A DNA stretch of 64,000 bases from an uncultured Mobiluncus sp. Its GTDB lineage: Bacteria > Actinomycetota > Actinomycetes > Actinomycetales > Actinomycetaceae. Location of the stretch: positions 62,001-126,000 of the forward strand of contig NZ_CALUCZ010000001.1 in the NCBI RefSeq assembly GCF_943914685.1, written 5' to 3'. Under the pieces are notes generated by a model. The model did not search any database. It saw only the letters and a program-made list of their open reading frames with translations, and was not told where the DNA came from. Made by a program: the position numbers and the translations under genes. Below, in pieces: positions 1-8,535 of the stretch (position 1 is its first letter; each line of letters opens with the position of its first letter).

Positions 1-1544
1 TGGCGGAGCGGATCTTCCAGCACGGAGGGGGCCACGTTCTTTCCCCCGGCGGTGACGATAATGTCCTTGGCACGACCGGTAATCTTGACGAAACCGTCCT
101 GGTCGATAGTCGCCAAATCACCGGTCTTAAACCAGCCATTTTCAAAAGCCGCCTCGGTTTGTTCCGGGTTGTTGTGGTAGCGGTGGAAGATGGCCGGGCT
201 CTTTGCCAGCAGCTCGCCAGAGGGGGAAATCTTTAGGTCCGTAGACGCCACGGCGGGACCGACCGTCCCGATACGGTAGTTCTTAATGTTGTTGAAACAC
301 AACGGCGCGCAGGTTTCCGTCAAGCCGTAGCCCTCCAACACCGGCATGCCGATGCCGCGGAAAAAGTGCCCGAGTTCTTCACTCAACGGCGCTCCGCCGC
401 AAATCACAAACTTCAGATTCGGCCCAAACAGAGACAAAATCCGGCGATAAACCAGTTGAGAATACAGCAAACGTTTCGCCCGCAACCGCCGGTTCGGCCC
501 CTCGGGAGTGTCCAAAGCCCGCGAATATGCCTCGGCGACTTTCACCGACCGAGAGAACAGTATGCGCGAAATCCGGTGCGCCCGGGCTTGGACCTGAGCC
601 GTGTTGTAAATCTTTTCCAGCACCCGCGGCACCACCATCACGTAGGACGGGGCGAACTCTTGCAGGTCAGTAATGAGGTTGCGGATATTGGGAGCATGAC
701 CCAGGGTGCCCGCTCCCCACACTTGAATCAACTGCAGGTATTGGGCCAAAACGTGAGCCAGCGGCAGGAACACCAGCAGTCGAGAGGACGGATATCCCGC
801 GATTTCCGGCATCCATTTCATGCCGTTGGCCAGCAGTTCCATCCAGTTTCCGTGCGTGATTTCCACGCCTTTGGGCTTTCCGGCAGTCCCGGAGGTGTAC
901 ACAATCGTGGACAGGTCGTCGATAGTCACCGCGCGGGAACGTTCGTCAACCTGGAAATCGGGAACGTCCACCCCGGCCTTTTTAATCCTGACCACCGCGG
1001 AATCTTCCAGGCACAACACGTTTTTCAAGCTGCGGCCGCAATCCCGTTTCGAGCTGACCAGCTCGCGCATCGCGTTCGTTTCGCACACTACCAAAGCGGG
1101 GTCGGCGTCCTCTAAAATCCACGCAATCTGTTCCGCGGAATCCGTCTCATAGATCGGGACCAACACCAGTCCAGCACAAAATCCCGCGTATTCCAACAGC
1201 ATCCAGTCATACGAAGTGTGGCCCATGACAGAGAACCGATCCCCGGGCTGCAAACCCATTCCAATCAAGCCGCGCGCCACCGAGTGCACGTCCTCGTTGA
1301 ACTCCACCGCCGTCATCGAACGCCACCCGCCGAGCTCGGTCTTTCGGTCCAGCAGTTTCGCGTTAGGCAGGCGACGCACCCGGTCCGCCAGGGTCCAAGG
1401 CAAAGTTTGGTGTTTCTCAGCGGTGAACAACCGCGGGCAATGCCAGTAGCGTTCGCCGTCTACTTCCACCCAACCAGGCTTATCCATCGGGTTTTGCGCC
1501 CGATTGGTAATCTCGTCGCGATTGTTGCGTTTTTCATCAGCCAT
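1..1544 (-). CDS. Long-chain acyl-CoA synthetase (AMP-dependent), 3' end cut by window
   Basis: Activates fatty acids to acyl-CoA through an acyl-adenylate. The reading frame starts at ATG 1544 and stays open to base 1, giving 514 codons without a stop, so the C-terminus lies outside the window. The adenylate-forming core motif YTSGTAGKPKG sits near residue 215. Close to the window edge is the conserved hinge region TGRAKDIIVTAGGKNVAP, typical of FadD15-type long-chain ligases. No good Shine-Dalgarno sequence precedes ATG 1544; TAAGCT ends six bases upstream, so a leaderless mRNA is possible but weakly supported. The family assignment is firm; the exact chain-length specificity cannot be read from sequence. 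Confidence 0.93.
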   Translation of the reverse strand, partial: MADEKRNNRDEITNRAQNPMDKPGWVEVDGERYWHCPRLFTAEKHQTLPWTLADRVRRLPNAKLLDRKTELGGWRSMTAVEFNEDVHSVARGLIGMGLQPGDRFSVMGHTSYDWMLLEYAGFCAGLVLVPIYETDSAEQIAWILEDADPALVVCETNAMRELVSSKRDCGRSLKNVLCLEDSAVVRIKKAGVDVPDFQVDERSRAVTIDDLSTIVYTSGTAGKPKGVEITHGNWMELLANGMKWMPEIAGYPSSRLLVFLPLAHVLAQYLQLIQVWGAGTLGHAPNIRNLITDLQEFAPSYVMVVPRVLEKIYNTAQVQARAHRISRILFSRSVKVAEAYSRALDTPEGPNRRLRAKRLLYSQLVYRRILSLFGPNLKFVICGGAPLSEELGHFFRGIGMPVLEGYGLTETCAPLCFNNIKNYRIGTVGPAVASTDLKISPSGELLAKSPAIFHRYHNNPEQTEAAFENGWFKTGDLATIDQDGFVKITGRAKDIIVTAGGKNVAPSVLEDPLR

Positions 1545-1595
1545 AGGGTTAGCTTACCAACTTTCTAAATTTTCCCACTATCGAGTTATCGCAGT

Positions 1596-1958
1596 TCATT
1601 CCGGTAATACCAGCATCACCAGGGCAATCCCCGCCGCCGCCACGACCAGCACCGTCACGTCAAAGACCGTTCCGCGCGCCCGAGTCCAAGCATGGCGGTT
1701 AGTCAGGCGAAACCCCGCCAGCGCCAACAGCACCACGACCAAACCCCAGACCGCCGCTTGCCACCACCCGACGACAGACAACACCAGCAGGACCACCACC
1801 GCCACCGCCAGCAGCAGCACTTGGATACGGCTGGGGGCATCGAAAGGGTGCGGAGCCGTGTTGGGCACCACCGTGGGCTGGTCAGGCGTCACCGAATCCA
1901 GCGCCTGCCAGTCCGGCGTGGCAGGTTCAGGGGTTTGTGGCGGGTTTGGGGTATTCAA
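1596..1958 (-). CDS. DUF3017-type small integral membrane protein
   Basis: A protein of about 120 residues with a proline-rich N-terminus (PNPPQTPEPATPDW) followed by three hydrophobic segments: around residues 45-60, 63-78 and 95-115. I place the start at TTG 1958 because GAGGAA lies a few bases upstream. The longer frame to 2129 would run deep into purH. Small DUF3017 membrane proteins next to purine/one-carbon genes (purH, folD) are a known actinobacterial arrangement, which supports the call. Function is unknown. It is 90 bp downstream of purH on the same strand and could share its transcript. Confidence 0.72.
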   Translation of the reverse strand: MNTPNPPQTPEPATPDWQALDSVTPDQPTVVPNTAPHPFDAPSRIQVLLLAVAVVVLLVLSVVGWWQAAVWGLVVVLLALAGFRLTNRHAWTRARGTVFDVTVLVVAAAGIALVMLVLPE

Positions 1959-2049
1959 AAGGGTTCCTCGACGGTTTGCGGGGCCGGTTACGGTTATCGG
2001 GCGGCGGGCGGCGCGACCGGCAATCCCCGGATTGCCAGCCGCGAACGCT

Positions 2050-3906
2050 CTAGTGGAAGAAGTGACGCACCCCGGTGGTGAACATCGTGACCCCGGCCTT
2101 TTCGCAGACATCGATGGTTTCCTGGTCACGGATAGAACCGCCGGGCTGGACGATGGCTTTCACGCCCGCGTCGATGAGGATTTGCGGGCCGTCCGCGAAC
2201 GGGAAGAACGCGTCAGAGGCCGCGACCGCGCCTCGTGACCGCTCGGGAGGAGCCGCCACCGCCAAGTCGTCGGCTCGCGCACCCCCGGCGACGTCGCTTT
2301 GAGCGCTCGCGGCCGCATCTCCGGTTTCGCGTCCGCCCAGGGTGTTGGCACGTTCCACCGCCAGCTTGCAGGAATCGACCCGGTTGACCTGGCCCATGCC
2401 GATTCCGACCGTCGCCCCGTCATGAGCCAAGAGAATGGCGTTAGATTTCGTGGCGCGGATAGTTTGCCAAGCAAACTCCAGGTCGTGCAAGGTCGCCTCG
2501 TCAACGTCAGGACCGCACACTTTGGTCCAACCGCTGGGCCGGTCGCCCGGCTCGGCCACGTCGTCACGCTGCTGGGCCAGATATCCCCCGCTGATTTGGC
2601 GGATTTCCAAGGCTCCCCGATCGGGAGGAGTGACCTTAAGCACCCGCACGTTCTTTTTCGCTGCCAAAGCGGTCACGGCTCCCGGCTCATAGGACGGAGC
2701 CAGCACTACCTCGGTGAAAATCGGGGCGATCTGTTTCGCCAGCTCCACCGTCACCGGACGGTTCACCGCGATGACCCCGCCGAAAGCACTGACCGGGTCG
2801 CAGGCGTGGGCTTTGCGGTGCGCGGTGGCGACGTCAGCGGCTACCGCGATGCCGCAGGGATTGGCGTGTTTGATAATCGCCACGCAAGGTTCGTCGTGGT
2901 CATAAGCCGCGCGAATCGCCGCGTCCCCGTCCGTGTAGTTGTTAAACGACATTTCCTTGCCGTGCAGCTGAATCGCATTCGCGATCCCAGGAGCTGGCAC
3001 GATAGTCTCATCGGCGCCGATACTGTCGCACAGCGCCACGTCGGCCAAATCCGGGTGGGGAGCACATTCGGGACACATACAATCAGAGTCCGGCCCGCCC
3101 TCGGCCACCTTTGCCGCCAGCGCGTCCATGTCGATGTACAAGGCCGCGGCCTGGTGTGGGTTTTCCCCATAACGTAAGGAAGTGTCCCGGTCCCCCGACA
3201 TCTCGACCCATTCGGGAAGTGCGTCCGCGCCGTGATCCGCGGCGGCGTCCGAGTCGAGTTCCGCCCCGATAGCCTCCATCGCAAAGTGGGTAATCTGGTC
3301 ATCGAACCAGGTGGCGATGGCCGCGTCATATTCAGCGGTATGCGCGAAAGCCTGAGACGCCAAAATTCGGCGTTCCCGCAGGTCAAATCCGCCGTTTTGG
3401 ACTGCCTCGATGACGTGGGGGTACATGAAAGGCGCGGTGACCACCGCGACCGAGGGGTGGTTCTTGGCCGCGGCACGCACCATGGACGGCCCGCCGATGT
3501 CAATCTGTTCCACGCAGGCGTCGAAGTCGGCGCCGCTGGCTACCGTGTCCTCGAACGGATAGAGGTTGCACACCACCAGGTCGATGGGCTCAACCTGCAG
3601 GTCCTGCAGCTGCTTGACGTGATCAGGTTTGCGCCGATCCGCGAGGATACCGGCGTGAATGTGCGGGTGCAGGGTCTTGACCCGTCCCTCCAAGCATTCG
3701 GGAAAGCCCGTCACGTCTTCTACCGGGGTGACGGGAAAGCCCGCGGCCGCAATCTTTTTCGCGGTGGAACCGGTGGAAATGATTTGCACCCCGGCCTCGA
3801 CCAAAGCTGCCGCCAGCTCTTCCAGCCCGGTCTTGTCCCACACGCTGACCAGCGCGCGCTTGATAGGAATCTGAGTTTCCTGATTACGATTTGTCGTTTC
3901 CGCCAC
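2050..3906 (-). CDS. purH: Bifunctional AICAR transformylase / IMP cyclohydrolase
   Basis: Catalyses the last two steps of IMP synthesis. The N-terminal cyclohydrolase part begins KRALVSVWDKTGLEEL and contains the CNLYPFEDTV region. The transformylase part contains RYGENPHQ, the catalytic KHANPCG motif and AASDAFFPFADG. GTG 3906 is a sensible start, with GGAAGG nine bases upstream. At 618 residues it is roughly 90 longer than the usual ~525. Two insertions explain this: one after RYGENPHQ carrying a Cys cluster (Cys276, Cys278, Cys281, motif CMCPEC), and one of about 35 Ala/Asp-rich residues just before RSRGAVAASDAFF. It lies 112 bp downstream of purN on the same strand. The family call is secure; the role of the insertions is unknown. 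Confidence 0.97.
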   Translation of the reverse strand: MAETTNRNQETQIPIKRALVSVWDKTGLEELAAALVEAGVQIISTGSTAKKIAAAGFPVTPVEDVTGFPECLEGRVKTLHPHIHAGILADRRKPDHVKQLQDLQVEPIDLVVCNLYPFEDTVASGADFDACVEQIDIGGPSMVRAAAKNHPSVAVVTAPFMYPHVIEAVQNGGFDLRERRILASQAFAHTAEYDAAIATWFDDQITHFAMEAIGAELDSDAAADHGADALPEWVEMSGDRDTSLRYGENPHQAAALYIDMDALAAKVAEGGPDSDCMCPECAPHPDLADVALCDSIGADETIVPAPGIANAIQLHGKEMSFNNYTDGDAAIRAAYDHDEPCVAIIKHANPCGIAVAADVATAHRKAHACDPVSAFGGVIAVNRPVTVELAKQIAPIFTEVVLAPSYEPGAVTALAAKKNVRVLKVTPPDRGALEIRQISGGYLAQQRDDVAEPGDRPSGWTKVCGPDVDEATLHDLEFAWQTIRATKSNAILLAHDGATVGIGMGQVNRVDSCKLAVERANTLGGRETGDAAASAQSDVAGGARADDLAVAAPPERSRGAVAASDAFFPFADGPQILIDAGVKAIVQPGGSIRDQETIDVCEKAGVTMFTTGVRHFFH

Positions 3907-4017
3907 CTTGTATTGCCTTCCTTAGTTGGGATTATTGCTTTATCTAAAAATCAACAGTTATTCGGGTGTCTTTCGGGGCCGCGAATGCGGTTGAGCGGAA
4001 AACCCCGCGGTTCAATC

Positions 4018-4662
4018 CTAGTCGCTTTCAAAACCGGCACGAACTTCGTCAATCCACCAGCCGTGCGCTACCATTCGGCCGACGCTGGCGACCAGCTGGG
4101 CGCGTTCGGCGACTTTGATTCTCTCGGTCAAGGTTTCCAGGTCGTCGTCGTCATGAACGGGAACCGCTACCTGGGCCAGAATCGGGCCGGTGTCCATGCC
4201 GGGATCGACGATGAACAGCGTGGCCCCCGCCAGTTTCACCCCGGCGCGCAGCGCGTCACGCGGCCCGTGAATGCCCACGAAAGAGGGCAGCAGCGAATTG
4301 TGGGTATTGACGATGCGAGAGGGCCATTGCGCTAAGAATTGCGGGCCCAAGATTTTCAGGAACCCGGCGCTGACAATCAGATCCGGCTCCCAAGACTGCA
4401 CCGCTGCCCTCAGCGCACTGTCCCAAGCCTCCCGGTCGGGAAAGTCCCCCAAACAAACCACGGCGGTGGGAATCCCTTGTGACTGCGCCCACTGCAGCCC
4501 CCCGGCAGTCTCCCGGTCGGAAACAACCCCAACTATTTCCGCCCCATAAGCAGGGTTTGTGGTTGCCTCGTAGAGCGCTTGGAGATTAGAACCGTCCCCG
4601 GAAATCAGCACCACCAGGCGGGAGGGACGGTCTCCGGGCAGCGTTAAGACTCGCTTCGTCAT
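4018..4662 (-). CDS. purN: Phosphoribosylglycinamide formyltransferase
   Basis: Transfers a formyl group from 10-formyltetrahydrofolate to GAR in purine biosynthesis. Visible motifs are LISGDGSNLQAL near the N-terminus (phosphate binding), NTHNSLLPSF with the catalytic Asn and His, and VDPGMDTGPIL with the catalytic Asp. The length of 214 residues is normal. Its start overlaps the stop of the upstream DUF6350 gene by four bases (4659-4662), which indicates translational coupling. The order DUF6350-purN-purH is common in Actinobacteria. Confidence 0.96.
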   Translation of the reverse strand: MTKRVLTLPGDRPSRLVVLISGDGSNLQALYEATTNPAYGAEIVGVVSDRETAGGLQWAQSQGIPTAVVCLGDFPDREAWDSALRAAVQSWEPDLIVSAGFLKILGPQFLAQWPSRIVNTHNSLLPSFVGIHGPRDALRAGVKLAGATLFIVDPGMDTGPILAQVAVPVHDDDDLETLTERIKVAERAQLVASVGRMVAHGWWIDEVRAGFESD

Positions 4663-6089
4663 AAGTCGATTCTAGCAGTGGGCAGAGCCTCCGGATTTTT
4701 GCCCGAGATCCGCACCGCGAAACGCCGGGTGGCGGCGCGCATTTGCGGGTGGTTCAGCAGGGCGGTCACCACAAAAGGCACTCCCCAAGCCAGCACTCCC
4801 GCATAGAGGGTCGAACCGAGAGGACCCACGTTCACCAGGCGGCCCGGCCCTAGTGAACCGCTGACAAACCACACGATGAGCAGCCCGCCCAGCAGCAGCC
4901 CCGCCAGGAACAGGGCGAGGGACAACGCGGTGTCAGCCAGTCCGAGCTGGTGACGTCCGCCGAGGTAAAGGCCCAAGCCAATCGCTAGTGCCACCGGGAA
5001 AATCAGGGGCCACCACCCTACCGGCCCGTCCGGCAGCCACGCCAACACCGGCACCGGCGGCAAGTCGCCCCCGATGACTTGGCCGGGAGAAAACACTGTC
5101 CCCTGGCCCAAGCTGAGGCCCGGACCAGTAATCCACGCGACACCCCAGACCAGCAAAGTCGGCAGGTAAGCGAGGACGGCCAAGACCATCGCCACGGAAC
5201 CGAGCGTGTCCGGTTTCAGACCAATCCAGATAGTGCGCATTTGTTCCCAGCCGGTAATCAAGCCCGCGACCAGGAAAACCGCGGATAGCGCCGCGCTGCC
5301 CCCAGCCAGCACACGCAGACAGCGGCCCGCCAGGCTCAGCCACGGCCACGGCTCGCCCTCGGGGAAGAACGCGGTCACATTCCACCAGGTCAGATGCCTG
5401 GCGACGACAAAGAACACTAGGGCCGCAAAGAACAGCGAGAAAATGAACGCGCGCCACACCACCAGGGAAACCGCGGCAAAGCCCAGGCACCCCCAGGTCG
5501 GAATGAGGAACGCCAGTAGCCCCCAAGCCAAAGCGGCGGCGTTCGCCGGTTTTGCCGCCCGCAGACTCGCTGCCAGCATCAGGCCAATGAGCAGGGTCAG
5601 CCCCCACGGAGTGAGGGAAAAACGCATCGTATCGCTGGAAAATTCGGCGCGGAACGCGGCGGCAAAAATAGCGTTGCCCACCGCCAGGGCGTCGCTCCAC
5701 TTCGTGCCTTTTTCCGAGGGCGTGGCGGCAGTGGGCGTCCACACCGCAATCGCCAGAAGCACCAGCACCACCCAACTGATTGCCCAAGTCTGGAATCCCA
5801 GCCACAGGGAGCGCCAAGTTCCGGCAGGGAACAGTTCGGCGCGAGTAGGTTTGTGGAAAACAGAGCGCAGTGCGGAGCGGAAAACAGAGCGGAAATCGGG
5901 GCGGCGAAAACGTTTCGTCGCGCTCAGTCCCGCGGAACCGGCGCTGGTAGAGCCGGCGGGAGAACCGGAGCGTTCCTCGTTCAGCTCGGTCGGCAGGGAT
6001 TGGCCGTCAGGAGCGGTGGTGACGCGGCGCTGACGCCTCCCCGGGCGAGTGGGGGGACGCTGACCAGGACGGTTAGACCGTGCGTCCAT
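4659..6089 (-). CDS. DUF6350-type polytopic membrane protein
   Basis: A 476-residue protein with a basic, Arg/Pro-rich cytoplasmic N-terminus of about 100 residues, then roughly ten hydrophobic segments, for example WAISWVVLVLLAIAVW and LALFLAGLLLGGLLIVW. Proteins of this kind sit directly upstream of purN in many Actinobacteria and are annotated DUF6350. Function is not established; I infer an envelope role only from topology. ATG 6089 is preceded by GGGGAGGAG, an excellent ribosome binding site. A TATACT -10 element lies at 6133-6138 on the minus strand, although no convincing -35 is visible. It is probably the first gene of the DUF6350-purN-purH transcript. Confidence 0.8.
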   Translation of the reverse strand: MDARSNRPGQRPPTRPGRRQRRVTTAPDGQSLPTELNEERSGSPAGSTSAGSAGLSATKRFRRPDFRSVFRSALRSVFHKPTRAELFPAGTWRSLWLGFQTWAISWVVLVLLAIAVWTPTAATPSEKGTKWSDALAVGNAIFAAAFRAEFSSDTMRFSLTPWGLTLLIGLMLAASLRAAKPANAAALAWGLLAFLIPTWGCLGFAAVSLVVWRAFIFSLFFAALVFFVVARHLTWWNVTAFFPEGEPWPWLSLAGRCLRVLAGGSAALSAVFLVAGLITGWEQMRTIWIGLKPDTLGSVAMVLAVLAYLPTLLVWGVAWITGPGLSLGQGTVFSPGQVIGGDLPPVPVLAWLPDGPVGWWPLIFPVALAIGLGLYLGGRHQLGLADTALSLALFLAGLLLGGLLIVWFVSGSLGPGRLVNVGPLGSTLYAGVLAWGVPFVVTALLNHPQMRAATRRFAVRISGKNPEALPTARIDL

Positions 6090-6132
6090 AACTCTCCTCC
6101 CCGGCGCTGTCAGCCGCGCCTCGTCCCACCTA

Positions 6133-6138
6133 AGTATA
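6133..6138 (-). promoter_or_regulatory. Candidate -10 element for the DUF6350-purN-purH unit
   Basis: The minus strand reads TATACT here, about 40 bases upstream of the start at 6089. No good -35 match lies 16-18 bases further upstream, so this rests on the -10 hexamer and its position alone. Confidence 0.35.
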
Positions 6139-6207
6139 GAAAACCCTCAGAACCGCGCGGACTTGCCGCGCCGAAGTGACCCGGCGCAACGGCCTAGTGA
6201 AGTGGCG

Positions 6208-6243
6208 AAAAAAGGCGCGACCGGAATCAGTTCCGACCGCGCC
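6208..6243 (-). terminator. Rho-independent terminator of sucCD
   Basis: Read on the minus strand, bases 6243-6214 form a 13-base-pair stem (GGCGCGGTCGGAA with its partner, including two G-U wobbles) around a four-base CTGA loop. A run of six T residues follows at 6213-6208. It lies about 25 bases after the sucD stop codon, a textbook intrinsic terminator. Confidence 0.9.
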
Positions 6244-6268
6244 CCTCTTCGAAAGCTAGGGCAAAACC

Positions 6269-7192
6269 CTATTTGCTCTGCATGATTTCGCGGGCGATGC
6301 GCGCGGTTTCGCTCGGCGTCTTGCCGACGCGCACCCCGACAGCCTCGAGGGCTTCTTTCTTGGCCGCCGCAGTCCCGGAAGAACCGGAGACGATAGCGCC
6401 CGCGTGACCCATGGTCTTGCCCTCGGGAGCGGTAAAGCCCGCCACGTAGCCGACGACCGGCTTGGTGACGTGCTCTTTGATGTAGGCGGCCGCGCGTTCC
6501 TCGGCGTCGCCGCCGATTTCGCCAATCATTACGATGAGTTCGGTTTCGGGATCCTGCTCAAAGGCCTCGAGGGCGTCGATGTGGGTCGTGCCGATAATCG
6601 GGTCCCCGCCGATACCGATGCAGGTGGTGAAGCCCAGGTCGCGCAGCTCGTACATCATCTGGTAGGTCAGCGTGCCGGACTTGGACACCAAACCGAGCTT
6701 GCCGCGCGGGGTGATGTCACCGGGGGTGATGCCGACGTTGGACTTGCCGGGGCTGATGATGCCGGGGCAGTTCGGACCAATCATGCGCACGCCGTGGGAT
6801 TTCGCGTAGGCGAAAGCGGCGTTCGTGTCCTGGACGGGAATGTGCTCGGTGATGACCACCACCAGCTCCATGCCGGCGTCTACCGCCTCAATGATGGCGC
6901 CTTTCGCGCCGGCCGGGGGCACAAAAATGACCGAAGTGTTCGCGCCGGTCGCAGCCTTGGCGTCAGCAACCGTGCCGTACACCGGGACGCTGACGGTGCC
7001 GCCCTGGACCGAGTCAGCCAGCGGGCCGTAGGGAACGACATCGAATTCGACGGTGGTTCCAGCCTTTTTCGGGTTCGTGCCGGCGACCACCTTGGTGCCG
7101 TAGGCGAGCATTCGGGTCGTGTGCTTGCGGCCTTCCGAACCGGTCATGCCCTGGACAATTACTTTGGAGTTTTCATCAAGAAAAATCGACAT
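6269..7192 (-). CDS. sucD: Succinyl-CoA ligase, alpha subunit
   Basis: The alpha subunit of the TCA-cycle enzyme that interconverts succinyl-CoA and succinate with substrate-level phosphorylation. It has the CoA-binding Rossmann start VIVQGMTGSEGRKHT and the motif GPNCPGIISP. The phosphohistidine region GHAGAIVSGSSGTA has the active-site His near residue 246. The length of 307 residues is typical. AAAGGAG precedes ATG 7192. Only 15 bases separate it from the sucC stop, so the two are one operon, closed by the terminator at 6208-6243. Confidence 0.97.
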   Translation of the reverse strand: MSIFLDENSKVIVQGMTGSEGRKHTTRMLAYGTKVVAGTNPKKAGTTVEFDVVPYGPLADSVQGGTVSVPVYGTVADAKAATGANTSVIFVPPAGAKGAIIEAVDAGMELVVVITEHIPVQDTNAAFAYAKSHGVRMIGPNCPGIISPGKSNVGITPGDITPRGKLGLVSKSGTLTYQMMYELRDLGFTTCIGIGGDPIIGTTHIDALEAFEQDPETELIVMIGEIGGDAEERAAAYIKEHVTKPVVGYVAGFTAPEGKTMGHAGAIVSGSSGTAAAKKEALEAVGVRVGKTPSETARIAREIMQSK

Positions 7193-7207
7193 TGTGGTGT
7201 TTCTCCT

Positions 7208-8368
7208 TTACTTTGCGGCCAGTTGCGCGGCCTTGTCGGCGGCTTCGTCCATCGTTTCCATCATGGTGACCAAGGGGTGGTTGGCGGCTTTCAGAATCGC
7301 GCGCCCCTCCTCAACCTTGTTGCCGTCCAGGCGCACCACCAGGGGTTTCGTCGCCTGGTCGCCGAGAATCTGGAGTGCGCCGATGATGCCGTTCGCGACC
7401 TCATCGCAGGCGGTGATACCGCCGAAAACGTTGACGAAACAGGATTTGACCTGCGGGTCGGTCAAGATTACGTCCAGACCTTTCGCCATGACCTCGGCCG
7501 AGGCGCCCCCGCCGATGTCCAGGAAGTTCGCGGGTTTCGTCCCGTACTTTTCCCCAGCGTAGGCCACCACGTCGAGGGTGGACATGACCAGACCAGCACC
7601 GTTACCGATAATGCCGACCTGACCCTCCAGACGCACGTAGTTCAACCCGGCCTCCTGAGCCTTGAGTTCGCGCTCATCGGCTGCCTTGTGGTCGACCAGT
7701 TCGGTGTGTTCGGGGTGACGGTAGCGGGCGTTGTCGTCCAAAGTGACCTTGCCGTCCAAGGCGATGATGTCGCCCTGCCAGGTTGCCACCAGCGGGTTTA
7801 CCTCCACCAGGGTGGCGTCCTCGCCCGTGTAGACGTCCCATAGTTTCAGGAAAACCGGGGCGACTTTCGCGGCAGTTTCCGGGTCGAATCCGGCCTCGTC
7901 AGCAATCTGACGGGCCACGGCCGCGTCCATGCCAGAGGCAGGAATCGGCACTTTCGCCAGCGCCTCGGGCTTTTCTTTGGCGAGCTGCTCGATTTCCATG
8001 CCGCCCTCGACCGAGCACATCGCCAGGTTCTGGCGGTTCGCACGGTCGAGCAGAATCGAGAAATAGAACTCCCGGTCGATGTCGGCGCCAGCCGCCACCA
8101 TCACGCGGTAAACAGTGTGGCCTTTAATGTCCATACCCAAAATTGCCTGGGCGTTCGCTGCGGCTTCCTCCGCGCTGCGAGCCAGCTTAACGCCACCCGC
8201 CTTACCGCGGCCACCGGTCTTAACCTGGGCTTTTACCACTGCCAGCGGAGCGTCCAAGGCGATGAAAGCAGCCTTGGCCTCCTCCACAGTGCTTGCGACT
8301 TTGCCCGGCAAAACCGGGACTCCATGCTTATCAAACAGGTCACGCGCCTGGTACTCGTAGAGGTCCAC
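7208..8368 (-). CDS. sucC: Succinyl-CoA ligase, beta subunit
   Basis: The ATP-grasp beta subunit, which binds nucleotide and the succinate phosphate intermediate. It starts MDLYEYQARDLFDKHGVP as in the family. It contains the glycine-rich GGRGKAGGVKLA loop, the metal-binding segment EVNPLVATW and the C-terminal FVNVFGGITACDEVA region. The 386-residue length is normal. GAAAGGAAC lies upstream of the start. The leader holds a dyad and a CATAAT -10 candidate (see 8384-8420). Confidence 0.97.
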   Translation of the reverse strand: MDLYEYQARDLFDKHGVPVLPGKVASTVEEAKAAFIALDAPLAVVKAQVKTGGRGKAGGVKLARSAEEAAANAQAILGMDIKGHTVYRVMVAAGADIDREFYFSILLDRANRQNLAMCSVEGGMEIEQLAKEKPEALAKVPIPASGMDAAVARQIADEAGFDPETAAKVAPVFLKLWDVYTGEDATLVEVNPLVATWQGDIIALDGKVTLDDNARYRHPEHTELVDHKAADERELKAQEAGLNYVRLEGQVGIIGNGAGLVMSTLDVVAYAGEKYGTKPANFLDIGGGASAEVMAKGLDVILTDPQVKSCFVNVFGGITACDEVANGIIGALQILGDQATKPLVVRLDGNKVEEGRAILKAANHPLVTMMETMDEAADKAAQLAAK

Positions 8369-8383
8369 GCTGTTCCTTTCATT

Positions 8384-8420
8384 CTAGAAATTATGTCTCG
8401 ACATCGAGATATTTCTTCTA
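8384..8420 (-). promoter_or_regulatory. sucCD promoter region with nested dyad (candidate operator)
   Basis: On the minus strand CATAAT (8395-8390) matches a -10 box in five of six positions and lies about 22 bases upstream of the sucC start. Immediately upstream is a perfect dyad, TCTCGA-TG-TCGAGA (8396-8409). It is flanked by a second, outer dyad (CTAGAA with TTCTAG). No good -35 is visible, which would fit an activator-dependent promoter, but the regulator is unknown. Confidence 0.45.
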
Positions 8421-8535
8421 GTGTATCGAAAAAATTCAGATTTTCCACCCCGTTAATCCCGGCCCAACCGCAAAAAATGTGTCTATGCTGGAGGTATGCC
8501 TTTTCAGCACGTTAGCGGAGCAAAGGAGCGTCGCC

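Noticed and set aside
1596..2129. Full 177-codon frame for the DUF3017 protein
   Set aside because: Its first 57 codons overlap purH. TTG 1958 has a ribosome site and gives the normal family length.
3232..4335. Plus-strand frame spanning purH, the gap and purN
   Set aside because: It crosses two well-supported minus-strand genes and matches no family.
6404..7843. Long plus-strand open frame (479 codons) opposite sucD and sucC
   Set aside because: It is antisense to two certain genes. Its composition is that of a reverse-strand shadow in high-GC DNA, and it has no recognisable domain.
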